Source: an uncultured Gammaproteobacteria bacterium
GTDB taxonomy: Bacteria; Pseudomonadota; Gammaproteobacteria; Pseudomonadales; Pseudohongiellaceae
Direction of reading: 5' to 3'
Length of the DNA: 33,062 bases
Assembly (NCBI GenBank): GCA_903862645.1
Contig: CAIOZF010000131.1
Span: 1 to 33,062 of the forward strand
The position numbers and the translations under genes are program-made. Of this stretch, positions 17,756-25,746 are shown piece after piece. Each line of letters opens with the position of its first letter. Within the stretch, counting starts at the first letter, position 1. A model generated the notes under the pieces. It had not been told where the DNA came from. It did no database searches and was given only the letters and a program-made list of their open reading frames with translations.

Positions 17756-18562
17756 CTAACGGATTTCCGCAAACAGTGCGCGCAGGCGGGCGGCGTTCTT
17801 GCCGATATCGCTGCCGCCGACGCGAGACTTGGAGCGGGCATTCAGCACGGTGCCATTCGGCGTCTCGGTGATCAATATAATCACGTCGTCCTTGAAGCGA
17901 AACCAGAATGTCGTGTCGGTGGCCTCAACGCGTCCTTCTGCGAGGTTCTGATCGACCAACTCCCAACCCAGTGTGTTGACGGCCTCGAGGACGCGATTGA
18001 AAACCTCTTCTTTGGACTCGGTGAATTCCTGTGGAACTATCTCCGGATAAGCTTCCTTCTGTGCAGCAGCCATTTTGACTGCATCCCAGTTAGGTTGGTC
18101 GCCATAGATCACGGAGTTGGGCGCATTGGCACGCAGCGGCGCGACAGCGACGAACTGTAGCGGATTGTCAGTGTCGGTAGTGATGTCGTGGATCGGCGGT
18201 GTCCCTTCCGGTGCCCGGTATGTCTCCGGAACAAGATAGGCGAGCGCGGCAGCGATGGTTCCAACAGCAGCAAATGTCGCGAGCCTTTTCGCATTGGCTG
18301 GGGCGATGCGACGAGCGGCAACAAAGATTCCAATAGTCAGCGCCAGCGATATCCACGCCACCCAGTCGGCACTGGCGTTGACGGTACGGAGCATGTCAAA
18401 GCCGGTACGGAAATCCCACATACCAAACCATACCCCGAGTGAGGCGAACAGGGCATAGGCACCCAGGCCCAGTCCGGCGACAAGAATGAGCAGTGCGACG
18501 GTGGTTAGCGCCTTGCGGCCACTGAGGCTGGCGGATGACTGATCTTCGGAAGTTGCGTTCAT
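17756..18562 (-). CDS. DUF1499 domain membrane protein
   Basis: A 268-residue protein with three N-terminal hydrophobic segments, roughly residues 18-45, 67-83 and 93-110, and a soluble C-terminal domain of the DUF1499 family. Family marks are PPIHDITTDTDNPLQF near residue 121, the WELVDQN and FWFRFKDDVIILIT strands, and the terminal RSKSRVGGSDIGKNAARLRA. The function of DUF1499 is unknown. AAGGAT on the coding strand lies 8-9 nt before the ATG. It is the last gene of a probable leftward unit glpK - phosphatase - DUF1499, with gaps of 38 and 63 nt. Confidence 0.85.
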   Translation of the reverse strand: MNATSEDQSSASLSGRKALTTVALLILVAGLGLGAYALFASLGVWFGMWDFRTGFDMLRTVNASADWVAWISLALTIGIFVAARRIAPANAKRLATFAAVGTIAAALAYLVPETYRAPEGTPPIHDITTDTDNPLQFVAVAPLRANAPNSVIYGDQPNWDAVKMAAAQKEAYPEIVPQEFTESKEEVFNRVLEAVNTLGWELVDQNLAEGRVEATDTTFWFRFKDDVIILITETPNGTVLNARSKSRVGGSDIGKNAARLRALFAEIR

Positions 18563-18625
18563 TGCGTTTTATCCTTTTTGTTGGGGGAAAATCTATGCGT
18601 TGATGAGACCTGTCGGCGCTGTAGC

Positions 18626-19234
18626 TTATTGCACCGTTCCTGCGTATTGAATTATTTGCGGGACCGAGTCCCGGTCATTACCTATGGCCACTATGCTATG
18701 CGAACAATTATGCATGGCGGGTGGTTCCCATAGGCGCTCTAAGGGGCGGTCTTCCAGCTGACAGAGTATTGTTTTGATGAAGACCCCGTGGCTGATGACG
18801 ACCACATCCTGTCCAGCCGCCTCGGCGATAATACTCTGCAATTCCGCCCTGCCTCGTTGCTGTACCTGCTCGAAAGTCTCCGCGCCAGCCAGATTGAAAA
18901 GATGAGGAAAGTGCCAGAAATGATCGAAACTTTCGGGAAATTTTTCCTTCATCTCGGCCTGCAGGAAACCCTCCCATGGCCCCAGCATGATTTCTCTTAA
19001 CGCATCACGATACTCTGTGTCGACATCTCTGTCGCCAAAAAGTATCTCTGCAGTCTCGCGGGTGCGGACACTGCTGCTACAGTACACTTTGGCTATCGCC
19101 AGCTTATCCATGACTGAGCGCAGCGCAGTCGCCTGCTGGCGACCTTCCTCGCACAGAGTGGATTCACTCTGGCCCTGCACTCGTCGCTCTTTGTTCCAAT
19201 AGGTCTGTCCATGACGGATGAGGTGTATTCTCAC
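18626..19234 (-). CDS. Histidine phosphatase family protein (GpmB/CobC-like)
   Basis: A 202-residue member of the histidine phosphatase superfamily. The phospho-acceptor motif LIRHGQT is at residues 5-11 (His8), followed by the conserved arginine in SSVRTRETAE, an acidic residue in REIMLGPWEG, and the second histidine in VVVISHGVF. Members dephosphorylate sugar phosphates, cobalamin intermediates or other metabolites, and the sequence does not tell which. Its position 38 nt downstream of glpK, in the same direction, suggests co-transcription with glycerol use. Confidence 0.88.
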   Translation of the reverse strand: MRIHLIRHGQTYWNKERRVQGQSESTLCEEGRQQATALRSVMDKLAIAKVYCSSSVRTRETAEILFGDRDVDTEYRDALREIMLGPWEGFLQAEMKEKFPESFDHFWHFPHLFNLAGAETFEQVQQRGRAELQSIIAEAAGQDVVVISHGVFIKTILCQLEDRPLERLWEPPAMHNCSHSIVAIGNDRDSVPQIIQYAGTVQ

Positions 19235-19272
19235 TGTGCGGCCTCCCGATTGGTGCTGCAGTTATCGGCGGC

Positions 19273-20775
19273 TCAGCATACCAGCTTACTGCGCGTTCTG
19301 TTCACGGCATCCTGCCACAGCGCATAACGCTCTTCACGCCAGGCGTTGTCTTTTTGCGGTGAGAAGGATTTGTCCAGCTGCCATTGGCGGGCAATGGTTT
19401 CCAGTGAGTCATACACGCCGCATTGCAGGCCCGCGAGGCAGGCCACCCCAAGCGCTGTTGTCTCAGTGATGCGCGGTCTATCTACCCGGCAGTCGAGCAG
19501 ATTCGCCAGATTTTGCAGGACGAAATCATTTCGTGCCATACCGCCGTCCACGCGCAGGGTGTCAGGTCGCACGCCATCGGCCTCCATTGCTCTCTGCAGG
19601 TCGCGTGTCTGATAACAAACGGACAGCAGCGCAGCAGTGACCAGTTCCTTGATGCCAGTGTCTCTGGTTAATCCGAAGATTGCGCCGCGCGCATCGGCAT
19701 CCCAGTATGGCGCTCCCAGCCCCGTGAAGGCGGGAACGAAAATAACATGCATGTTGTGATCGGTCTGTTGCGCCAGTTGTTCGGTCTCTGCGGCATCTTT
19801 GAACAGTCGCAATCCATCCCGCAGCCATTGCATAGTGGCACCGGCCATGAAGATGCTTCCCTCCAGCGCGTAGGTGACCTTGCCGTGCAGGCGATAGGCG
19901 ATGGTAGTTAGCAGTCGGTTCTCCGATTGCAGCGCCTTATCGCCGGTGTTGAGAAGCAGGAAGCAGCCCGTGCCATAAGTGCTCTTGGCCATGCCTGGTT
20001 CGAAACAGCATTGTCCGAACGCGGCGGCCTGCTGATCTCCTGCGATGCCGGTGATGGGAATGGCGGCGCCGAGAATGGCTGGATCGCTAACGCCGAAGTC
20101 TGCTGCACTGTCGAGGACGGTGGGAAGGAGCGAGGTTGGAATGTTGAATAGCGTCAACAATTCCTCATCCCAGCATTGCGTGTGAATATTGAACAGAAGT
20201 GTTCGCGAGGCGTTGGTGGCATCAGTGCAATGACTGCGTCCACCCGTCAGTCGCCATAATAGAAAACTGTCCACGGTACCGAACGCTAACTCTCCGGCTT
20301 CGGCTGCCGCTTGGGCACCGTGCACATGGTCCAGTATCCAGCGCATCTTGCTTGCGGAGAAATATGGATCGAGCAGCAGGCCGGTCTTCTCACTGATGAT
20401 CTGACTCTTTCCCTGTTGCTGCAGCCGCTCACTCATTTCCTGGCAACAGAGCGCGGTCCGACGATCCTGCCATACGATAGCGTTGTATATGGGGCGGCCG
20501 GTACTACGGTTCCATATGAGTGTTGTTTCGCGCTGATTGCTGATGCCGATGGCGCGGATATCCTGAGGTCGTAACGCGGCCTCCTGCAAGGCCATGTGAT
20601 AGCTGCGCAGTGAGGTTTCCCAAAGATCTTCGGGGTCATGTTCCACCCAGCCATCACGAGGGAAATGTTGCTTGAATTCTTCCTGACCAGCACCCAGGCG
20701 ATGTCCTGCCGCGTCGAAGACAATTGCACGGCTGCTGGTGGTGCCTTGATCGAAGGCGAGCAGATAGTCGGTCAT
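19273..20775 (-). CDS. glpK: Glycerol kinase
   Basis: GlpK phosphorylates glycerol with ATP to sn-glycerol-3-phosphate in the cytoplasm. The product is 500 residues (E. coli 502). The N-terminal phosphate-binding motif [42 protein letters not shown], the [14 protein letters not shown] block and the catalytic-aspartate region [15 protein letters not shown] are intact. The [11 protein letters not shown] adenosine site and C-terminal [15 protein letters not shown] are also present. It is divergent from glpD with an 89-nt gap. No glpF or glpR is seen in the window, so uptake and repression must be encoded elsewhere. Confidence 0.97.
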   Translation of the reverse strand: MTDYLLAFDQGTTSSRAIVFDAAGHRLGAGQEEFKQHFPRDGWVEHDPEDLWETSLRSYHMALQEAALRPQDIRAIGISNQRETTLIWNRSTGRPIYNAIVWQDRRTALCCQEMSERLQQQGKSQIISEKTGLLLDPYFSASKMRWILDHVHGAQAAAEAGELAFGTVDSFLLWRLTGGRSHCTDATNASRTLLFNIHTQCWDEELLTLFNIPTSLLPTVLDSAADFGVSDPAILGAAIPITGIAGDQQAAAFGQCCFEPGMAKSTYGTGCFLLLNTGDKALQSENRLLTTIAYRLHGKVTYALEGSIFMAGATMQWLRDGLRLFKDAAETEQLAQQTDHNMHVIFVPAFTGLGAPYWDADARGAIFGLTRDTGIKELVTAALLSVCYQTRDLQRAMEADGVRPDTLRVDGGMARNDFVLQNLANLLDCRVDRPRITETTALGVACLAGLQCGVYDSLETIARQWQLDKSFSPQKDNAWREERYALWQDAVNRTRSKLVC

Positions 20776-20864
20776 GGTCTGAATTCCGCAGTAAATCTTG
20801 TAATTATCATATTGCGGTCGTATTGCCTCATGCAGGCTTTGCCAAGGCAGGCTATATTACTCTC
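20776..20864. promoter_or_regulatory. Divergent glpK-glpD control region
   Basis: The 89 nt between the two start codons must hold both promoters. TATATT (20853-20858) is a -10-like box ending only 6 nt before the glpD ATG. GCCT-catgc-AGGC (20826-20838) and TGCC-aa-GGCA (20841-20850) form two small adjacent dyads that could be operator half-sites. On the other strand TATGAT near 20807-20812 could be the glpK -10. None of these matches is strong. Confidence 0.35.
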
Positions 20865-22346
20865 ATGAGCGAAAATTCCACAATTCATGACCTACTCGTG
20901 ATCGGCGGCGGCATCAATGGCTGTGGCATAGCGGCCGATGCCGCTGGACGCGGACTCGACGTAGTGCTTTGCGAGATGGGCGATCTGGCGTCTGCCACGT
21001 CCTCTGCCAGTACCAAGCTGATTCATGGCGGCCTGCGTTATCTGGAGCAGTACGAGTTTCGTCTTGTCCGCGAGGCGCTTGCCGAGCGTGAGGTTTTGTT
21101 GCGCAATGCGCCCCATATCATTACTCCGATGCGATTCCAGCTACCGCACAGGCCACATTTGCGTCCACGCTGGATGATACGCGCGGGACTGTTCCTGTAT
21201 GACTACCTGAGTCGACGTGTCACGCTGCCCGCGTCGCGCGGCATGCGGTTCGCTGATGACAGCCCGTTGCAGCCCGAGTTCAAGTATGGGTTCGAATACT
21301 CTGATGCCTGGGTAGATGACGCGCGCCTGGTAGTGCTGGTGGCGACGCTGGCGCGCCAGAAATCCGCGCAGATCCGCGTCCATACAAAATGTGTAGCGGC
21401 ACTAGCGGAGGCGGGGATATGGAATGTCACGTTACAGGACCAGCGTACCGGGACACGGCAGCAGCTGCGTGCCCGCGCGCTCATTAATGCTGCAGGTCCA
21501 TGGGTCGGAGCACTGTCTGCCGATCTGCTGCCGCAGATCCCCCGGCACGCGGTGCGACTGGTGAAGGGGTGTCACATCATCGTCCCGAGATTGCACGACA
21601 AGCCTGAAGCATTTCTGTTGCAGAACAGCGACGGGCGCGTCGTCTTCGTAATTCCGTATCAGCAGGACTACAGCCTGATCGGTACGACCGAAGATGACTT
21701 CACAGGCGACCCTTCTATGGCACAGATCTCATCCTGGGAGACCGACTACCTCATCGGTATCGTCAACGAATGTTTCAGAACCCAGGTGAGCGCTGTTGAT
21801 GTCGTGCATCACTTTGCCGGTGTGCGACCGTTGCTGGGAGGTGAAGAAGAAAACGCCTCGAAAGTGTCCCGTGACTATCTGCTGGAGCTGACAGCAGAAC
21901 CGGCGCCAGTACTGACAGTCTATGGTGGCAAGATCACCACTTATCGTAGTCTGGCCGAGAATGCGATGGAGAAACTGGCGTCGCAGTTTCCGCACATGGG
22001 GAAAGCGTGGACGGCTAAGGCGACGCTGCCCGGAGGCGAATTTACCTCCCAGGCAGCGCTGCTGGCGGAATTCAAGCAGGCCTGGCCCTGGCTTCCAGAG
22101 GGATTGTTGCAGCGCTGGGTCGGGAGTTATGGCGTCATAACCCGACAGTTGTTGGAAGGGTGTTCTACGCTGTCGGATCTGGGATGGGACTTCGGTCACG
22201 GCTTGTACGCTCGCGAGGTCGACTACCTGTGCGAACAGGAGTGGGCTGAGTGTGGCGATGACATTCTCTGGCGCCGCACTAAATTGGGATTGCGCTTCAG
22301 TACTGTCGAGAGCGAGGTGCTCATCAATTACCTGGCGGCTCGTTGA
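20865..22346 (+). CDS. glpD: Aerobic glycerol-3-phosphate dehydrogenase
   Basis: GlpD is a membrane-associated FAD enzyme that oxidises sn-glycerol-3-phosphate to dihydroxyacetone phosphate and passes electrons to quinone. The start at ATG 20865 (MSENSTIHDLLVIGGGINGC) gives 493 residues (E. coli 501); extra in-frame codons upstream do not resemble the family. The FAD-binding GGGINGCGIA, the SSASTKLIHGGLRYLEQYEF signature and the C-terminal YGGKITTYRSLAENAME are present. I see no good SD within 15 nt of the ATG, and with the -10-like box so close a leaderless transcript is conceivable. Its 3' end overlaps a degraded antisense gene by 19 nt. Confidence 0.96.
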   Translation: MSENSTIHDLLVIGGGINGCGIAADAAGRGLDVVLCEMGDLASATSSASTKLIHGGLRYLEQYEFRLVREALAEREVLLRNAPHIITPMRFQLPHRPHLRPRWMIRAGLFLYDYLSRRVTLPASRGMRFADDSPLQPEFKYGFEYSDAWVDDARLVVLVATLARQKSAQIRVHTKCVAALAEAGIWNVTLQDQRTGTRQQLRARALINAAGPWVGALSADLLPQIPRHAVRLVKGCHIIVPRLHDKPEAFLLQNSDGRVVFVIPYQQDYSLIGTTEDDFTGDPSMAQISSWETDYLIGIVNECFRTQVSAVDVVHHFAGVRPLLGGEEENASKVSRDYLLELTAEPAPVLTVYGGKITTYRSLAENAMEKLASQFPHMGKAWTAKATLPGGEFTSQAALLAEFKQAWPWLPEGLLQRWVGSYGVITRQLLEGCSTLSDLGWDFGHGLYAREVDYLCEQEWAECGDDILWRRTKLGLRFSTVESEVLINYLAAR

Positions 22347-22598
22347 TCTTCCATATCAGCTCTGACGGCGTTGATGATCAGCGTGGTATCGACTTCGGCA
22401 GAGACAAAGAAGCCGAGCGGATATTCTAAAGGAGAATAATTCAAACGGTAGTCGGGTTGATCCTCGGCGATATAGCCAGTGCAGCTTTTGCCGTTATCGT
22501 CGTTCTATCTCGATCACAAACCAATCGGGAGTAAATCCCCCATCGAGACTTCCCGAGCCATAGAGAGGATCACCTCCCACATTCTGGCCTGCAGCTTG
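22328..22598 (-). pseudogene. Frameshifted remnant of an unidentified gene
   Basis: On the minus strand an open frame from 22598 reads AAGQNVGGDPLYGSGSLDGG then FTPDWFVIEIERR and stops at TAA 22496-22494. Shifting frame there by one base restores GKSCTGYIAEDQPDYRLNYS, PLEYPLGFFVSAEVDTTLII and NAVRADMEDQRAAR to a TAA at 22330-22328. Both halves have natural codon and residue composition, so they look like one protein of about 97 remaining residues broken by a one-base change near 22494-22505. An in-frame TAG at 22601-22599 cuts off anything upstream. I do not recognise the family. The end overlaps the glpD 3' end antiparallel. Confidence 0.5.
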
Positions 22599-22866
22599 CT
22601 ACACTACGACGAGGAATGAAGCGGCAGGTACTGACGTGTTGAGCAAGTGCCGATAACGGCGAGCGAGATTTACTGTCCGGGGAAAGTCAGCGTCTGACAC
22701 GGCACTCTCTGATCCCGTGACCGGCAAAGTCGACGCGTCTCAAAGGTTAGCTAAACTCTCCCGCCAAGTCTATTTACAGCAGCGGGTTGTGGGCGGCAGG
22801 GGGTTGCATTGTCCGGTCGTAACAGTGAGCATGGCGGCTCTAAAATTTACCTCTGAGGGTATTGAA

Positions 22867-23295
22867 ATGATGAAGAAACTGACTCTGGCCTGTCTGCTGA
22901 GTCTTGCTGGTGCTGACGTCAATGCGCAACTTGCTGAGCAGGGTTTACAGGGCAGCTGGAAATTTCTGCAGTCTTTCACATACGTCCATGTTGATGAGCA
23001 GGATCGGGTTTTTCAATGCCGAATTGATAGCGATATGAATGTCAGATTCGCTACCAGTGTCTATCAGGCGGGTGGTGCAATCGAATGGTCGTCAGTGCGC
23101 TTCTTCAGTCTCTATGGTCGCGAGGTGGTGCCCTCAGGAACGGAGTGGGGTCTGAACACGATGGAGTTGCGGACGCGGATCATGTTTCTGGACGGGACAT
23201 CGACCGATGCACAATCGCTGGATCGCATGGAGTTTGACAAGGTGGCCACGTTGCCCACGCTTTGTGAGCACTATCGACAGGTTGCATTCGAATAA
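22867..23295 (+). CDS. Small exported protein of unknown function
   Basis: I place the start at ATG 22867 (or the adjacent ATG 22870), behind GAGGGT at 22855-22860; a longer frame from 22717 lacks support. The product is about 142 residues. A signal peptide MMKKLTLACLLSLAGADVNA is followed by a likely cut before QLAEQG. The mature part is about 120 residues, rich in beta-type sequence, with two cysteines (FQCRID and LCEHYR) that could form a disulfide. No family was recognised. Upstream, 22599-22866 contains no other gene I can support. It converges on the CBS gene. Confidence 0.65.
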   Translation: MMKKLTLACLLSLAGADVNAQLAEQGLQGSWKFLQSFTYVHVDEQDRVFQCRIDSDMNVRFATSVYQAGGAIEWSSVRFFSLYGREVVPSGTEWGLNTMELRTRIMFLDGTSTDAQSLDRMEFDKVATLPTLCEHYRQVAFE

Positions 23296-23332
23296 AAAAA
23301 CCGGGAGCAGGCACCGCTGCGACTGCCCCCGG
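23294..23332 (-). terminator. Intrinsic terminator of the CBS-domain gene
   Basis: Read leftward, CCGGGGGCAG (23332-23323) pairs with CTGCTCCCGG (23310-23301) with one mismatch, then seven Ts (23300-23294). It fits termination of the leftward gene ending at 23362. The T-tract overlaps the stop codon of the convergent small exported protein gene. For rightward transcription the hairpin lacks a T-run. Confidence 0.75.
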
Positions 23333-23361
23333 CAAAACCGGCTGTAAAAGTTGACGAGATG

Positions 23362-23931
23362 TCAGAGCGCCGGGCGCCTTACGGAAGTAAAAATATCGAC
23401 AAAAGTAGGGATTCGCTCGATGCGAATCGGAATATGCAAACGTCTCGCGACGTCGCTCGCTGAGATTAACCCGCGGATCTGTTGTCCACTGCGATCTACT
23501 ACCAGACAGTGTTGCTGACCCGATTCACGCAGAGCCTTGATTACATCGTTAATGTTGGCCTGCTCCAATTCGGTAAGACTCAGAGCCATGATCTGCTGTT
23601 TCGGGCACATCAGATCGCTCGTCAGAATCTCGCTGCGTTCAGAGCCATTGGCGATCATGGTCATGAAGTTTTGTTCGTCCAAATCATCCAGACTGATCGT
23701 GCTGATGAACTCGTTATCAGCATCCACCACCAGCTTCATCTTGACGTGTGCCTTGCGCATCAGTGCTTCCACTTCAATGGCAGGAGTAGAGCCCTCTATC
23801 GTCAATGGTCGGTGGCTCTTGAAGTCAGTGAATATCGTCAGTGCCGGTGACAACAGATTGAGTTCATTAAACTCATCGGGCTGTACCAGATGAGCCACTT
23901 TGTCGACAGCAAATAATCGTATCTCGCGCAT
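23362..23931 (-). CDS. CBS domain-pair protein
   Basis: A 189-residue protein with two CBS domains and no other domain visible. The first spans about residues 30-85 (DFKSHRPLTIEGSTPAIEVE, then VKMKLVVDADNEFISTISLD) and the second about 105-170 (ANINDVIKALRESGQQHCLV, then GQQIRGLISASDVARRLHIP). CBS pairs usually bind adenosine nucleotides and act as energy sensors. A strong SD, AGGAG, lies 9 nt before the ATG. The 208 nt upstream (23932-24139) contains TTGACT-like boxes on the minus strand but no convincing -10, and no other gene. Confidence 0.85.
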   Translation of the reverse strand: MREIRLFAVDKVAHLVQPDEFNELNLLSPALTIFTDFKSHRPLTIEGSTPAIEVEALMRKAHVKMKLVVDADNEFISTISLDDLDEQNFMTMIANGSERSEILTSDLMCPKQQIMALSLTELEQANINDVIKALRESGQQHCLVVDRSGQQIRGLISASDVARRLHIPIRIERIPTFVDIFTSVRRPAL

Positions 23932-24139
23932 GTTTGAAGCTCCTGATGTCTGATGACCATCGTGCTTGAACTGCTGAACTCGATAATGTAGATGCTTTGT
24001 TCCAGATTAATTGTGAATCAGTACGTCGACATGGATCGCCGCTCGCCCATTTTTTCGAACGAGAAAGGATGCTTAAATAAAAACCGCTATTGAGGAATAA
24101 ACCGAATTTCAGGCTAGTCAACGCAAAAATTCTGAAATT

Positions 24140-24463
24140 TTACGAAGCGAGGACAGAGGGGGGGTCGCGAATCTTCAGCGCTATGTTGGCGCCAACAACA
24201 GAGGAACTACTGGGAGTGAAATTGAAGAACCGGACCTGAACGGAATTCAATAAAAATTCTTTCTGAGGAAGAAACTTCTTGTCATCCTGTTTCTGGCTGG
24301 TATAGGTCGTGTGATCAACGAACGCCGTATAAGCGGCGCCATCATCTATGCGCGGGCTATAGTCTACCGTCCCCGAAATAAAAAAGGTAAGCAGTAACGC
24401 CGTTGTAATGGCCAGAATTCTTAACACGAACAACTCAACAGATTGGTTAACACGTGGCGCCAT
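24140..24463 (-). CDS. Small single-pass membrane protein, unknown
   Basis: A 107-residue product starting at ATG 24463 with the strong SD GGAAGGA a few bases upstream on the minus strand, which argues that it is a real gene. Residues 11-31 (LFVLRILAITTALLLTFFIS region) form one hydrophobic segment, followed by about 75 residues predicted outside or in the periplasm and containing a serine cluster. I do not recognise the family. It is 208 nt upstream of the CBS gene on the same strand; no terminator separates them clearly. Confidence 0.5.
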   Translation of the reverse strand: MAPRVNQSVELFVLRILAITTALLLTFFISGTVDYSPRIDDGAAYTAFVDHTTYTSQKQDDKKFLPQKEFLLNSVQVRFFNFTPSSSSVVGANIALKIRDPPSVLAS

Positions 24464-24770
24464 TCTATTCCTTCCAATATCGAAGTCAAAGCCGGAATGA
24501 AAGAAAAAATCTCTAATCGTGGCACGTTCGGATGCCTATACTGCGCTGCAGAACGAAGTGCTGAAAATGCGACACTGAAATAAATCGTTGTCTGAGGTTG
24601 GAGTCGAAGACGGACGTGCGGAAGTTTGCAGAAATCATGCGTCGATAGCAGTTCACAGTGAGTGGAGGCGTTGTAGTGACGGCGACGGACGAATCTTCTT
24701 AACAGCAAAAATTGCTGCAGCGAGCGACATTACCGTGAACCGCGAAGGTCAGACCTGGTAGCTCGACAGG
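24464..24770. other. 307-nt stretch without a supported gene
   Basis: A leftward open frame of 95 codons covers most of this stretch and overlaps the previous gene, but it has no SD and an unusual composition rich in Arg, His and Cys, so I do not accept it. The part next to 24463 should hold the promoter of the small membrane protein. I see no repeat or RNA gene. It may be further decayed sequence. Confidence 0.5.
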
Positions 24771-25612
24771 TTGATGTTCATCCTCATCGGAATAATGCGT
24801 GCCTCCAGTTGGAGTGTTGTTGCGGCCTTTTCGGTGCTGGAGAAGGTCAATGCCCAGCTGACTCATCATCAACTGACTCTAGAGCTGACTGTTTCCGAGC
24901 ATACCGCCGATCACAAGGTCGCCAACACGCGACTGGAGACCGAGCTGATTGGGCGGCGAGCCGCCGCGTCACGCTCAACACAGTCGCCTCTGGAGCGGAT
25001 GCCCATCTGCTCAGGACCATTAAGCATGGATGGCATGTGCCCGGCATCAAAAGCCTTGGCGGTGAAGCCAGATTCAAGTTCCTCGATATCAATGCACAGC
25101 TTCCTGCCGCGAGTCAGATACTGCCGACAGGAGGCATTGCAATGTTTTCCATCAACGATATATCGGTAGTGTTTCGCGCTGATGATGAGGTTGCCGGCAT
25201 TCGCTCCTCTCTGTCTGATAGTGCCGGTCCATGTGGAGTCCATATTATTGGTCCATGCCACCTCTATCGGCCGCGCTCTGCGGGGCCGGGGATGCAACGA
25301 GACGGTTGGCCGGGTTTGCCGCAGATTTACGTTCCACAGCACATCAGGCAGTTCGCTCAGCTTGCGGTGGATCTGCTGCGTTTCGAGAGTGGCCTCTCGG
25401 GGCTGTTGGCTGAAGAGAATTCGGATGCTCTTGTCGCCCGTCTGCAGGATATTTTCAAAGTGGGTGCAGAGCTCACCTTCCGTCTCGCCAGCGAGTATCG
25501 CGACACCGGCATGGACATCACCATGGTAAACAGGGGAGGTGTTTTACCACGGACGCAAGGGTGCCTGTTCCGCTGGGTTGCGACGCAGACGAGCGTAGTA
25601 CGGGAGTTCTGA
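24771..25612 (+). pseudogene. Frameshifted gene of unknown function
   Basis: From ATG 24774 the first frame looks coding (MRASSWSVVAAFSVLEKVNA, then LTHHQLTLELTVSEHTADHK and TRLETELIGRR). At about 24953-24969 coding character moves to another frame, which continues RRVTLNTVASGADAHLLRTI, FKFLDINAQLPAASQILPTG, then FAQLAVDLLRFESGLSGLLA and FRLASEYRDTGMDITMV, ending at 25612. The switch coincides with the inverted repeat GGCGGC-ga-GCCGCC. Codon use is natural in both frames around the switch, so one protein of about 270 residues probably existed. A second disturbance near 25210-25310 is possible. The family is unknown. Alternatives are a sequencing error at the dyad or, less likely, a programmed shift. 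Confidence 0.4.
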
Positions 25613-25659
25613 TGACCTTTTCAAACGGATCTCTGCGGCCCCGCAAATTGTATTAAAGC

Positions 25660-25718
25660 AGGAGGTGGTTTATCCTCCTCAGCCATTTCACCTGCTGCAG
25701 ATAGCAGGCATTTCACCT
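25660..25718 (+). promoter_or_regulatory. Structured leader of leuS: two hairpins and a 10-bp direct repeat
   Basis: AGGAGG (25660-25665) pairs with CCTCCT (25674-25679) around an 8-nt loop. CCTGCT (25691-25696) pairs with AGCAGG (25703-25708) around a 6-nt loop. CATTTCACCT occurs twice, at 25684-25693 and 25709-25718, bracketing the second hairpin. The leuS ATG at 25747 has no SD at normal spacing; the nearest AGGA ends 16 nt upstream. Together this suggests translational or attenuation control, but no known riboswitch or T-box is recognised. Confidence 0.4.
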
Positions 25719-25746
25719 CATTGAGCAGGACATTCACGGCAGCAGC

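Noticed and set aside
17753-18160. Rightward frame opposite DUF1499
   Set aside because: Antisense to a recognised family with clear motifs.
24123-24142. AT-rich dyad AAATT/AATTT after the small membrane protein gene
   Set aside because: Stem of only five A-T pairs, too weak to call a terminator.
24421-24708. Leftward 95-codon frame upstream of the small membrane protein
   Set aside because: No SD, odd composition, and overlap with a frame that has a strong SD.
24911-25342. Leftward 143-codon frame
   Set aside because: The rightward strand shows better codon use in this interval; no family and no SD for this frame.
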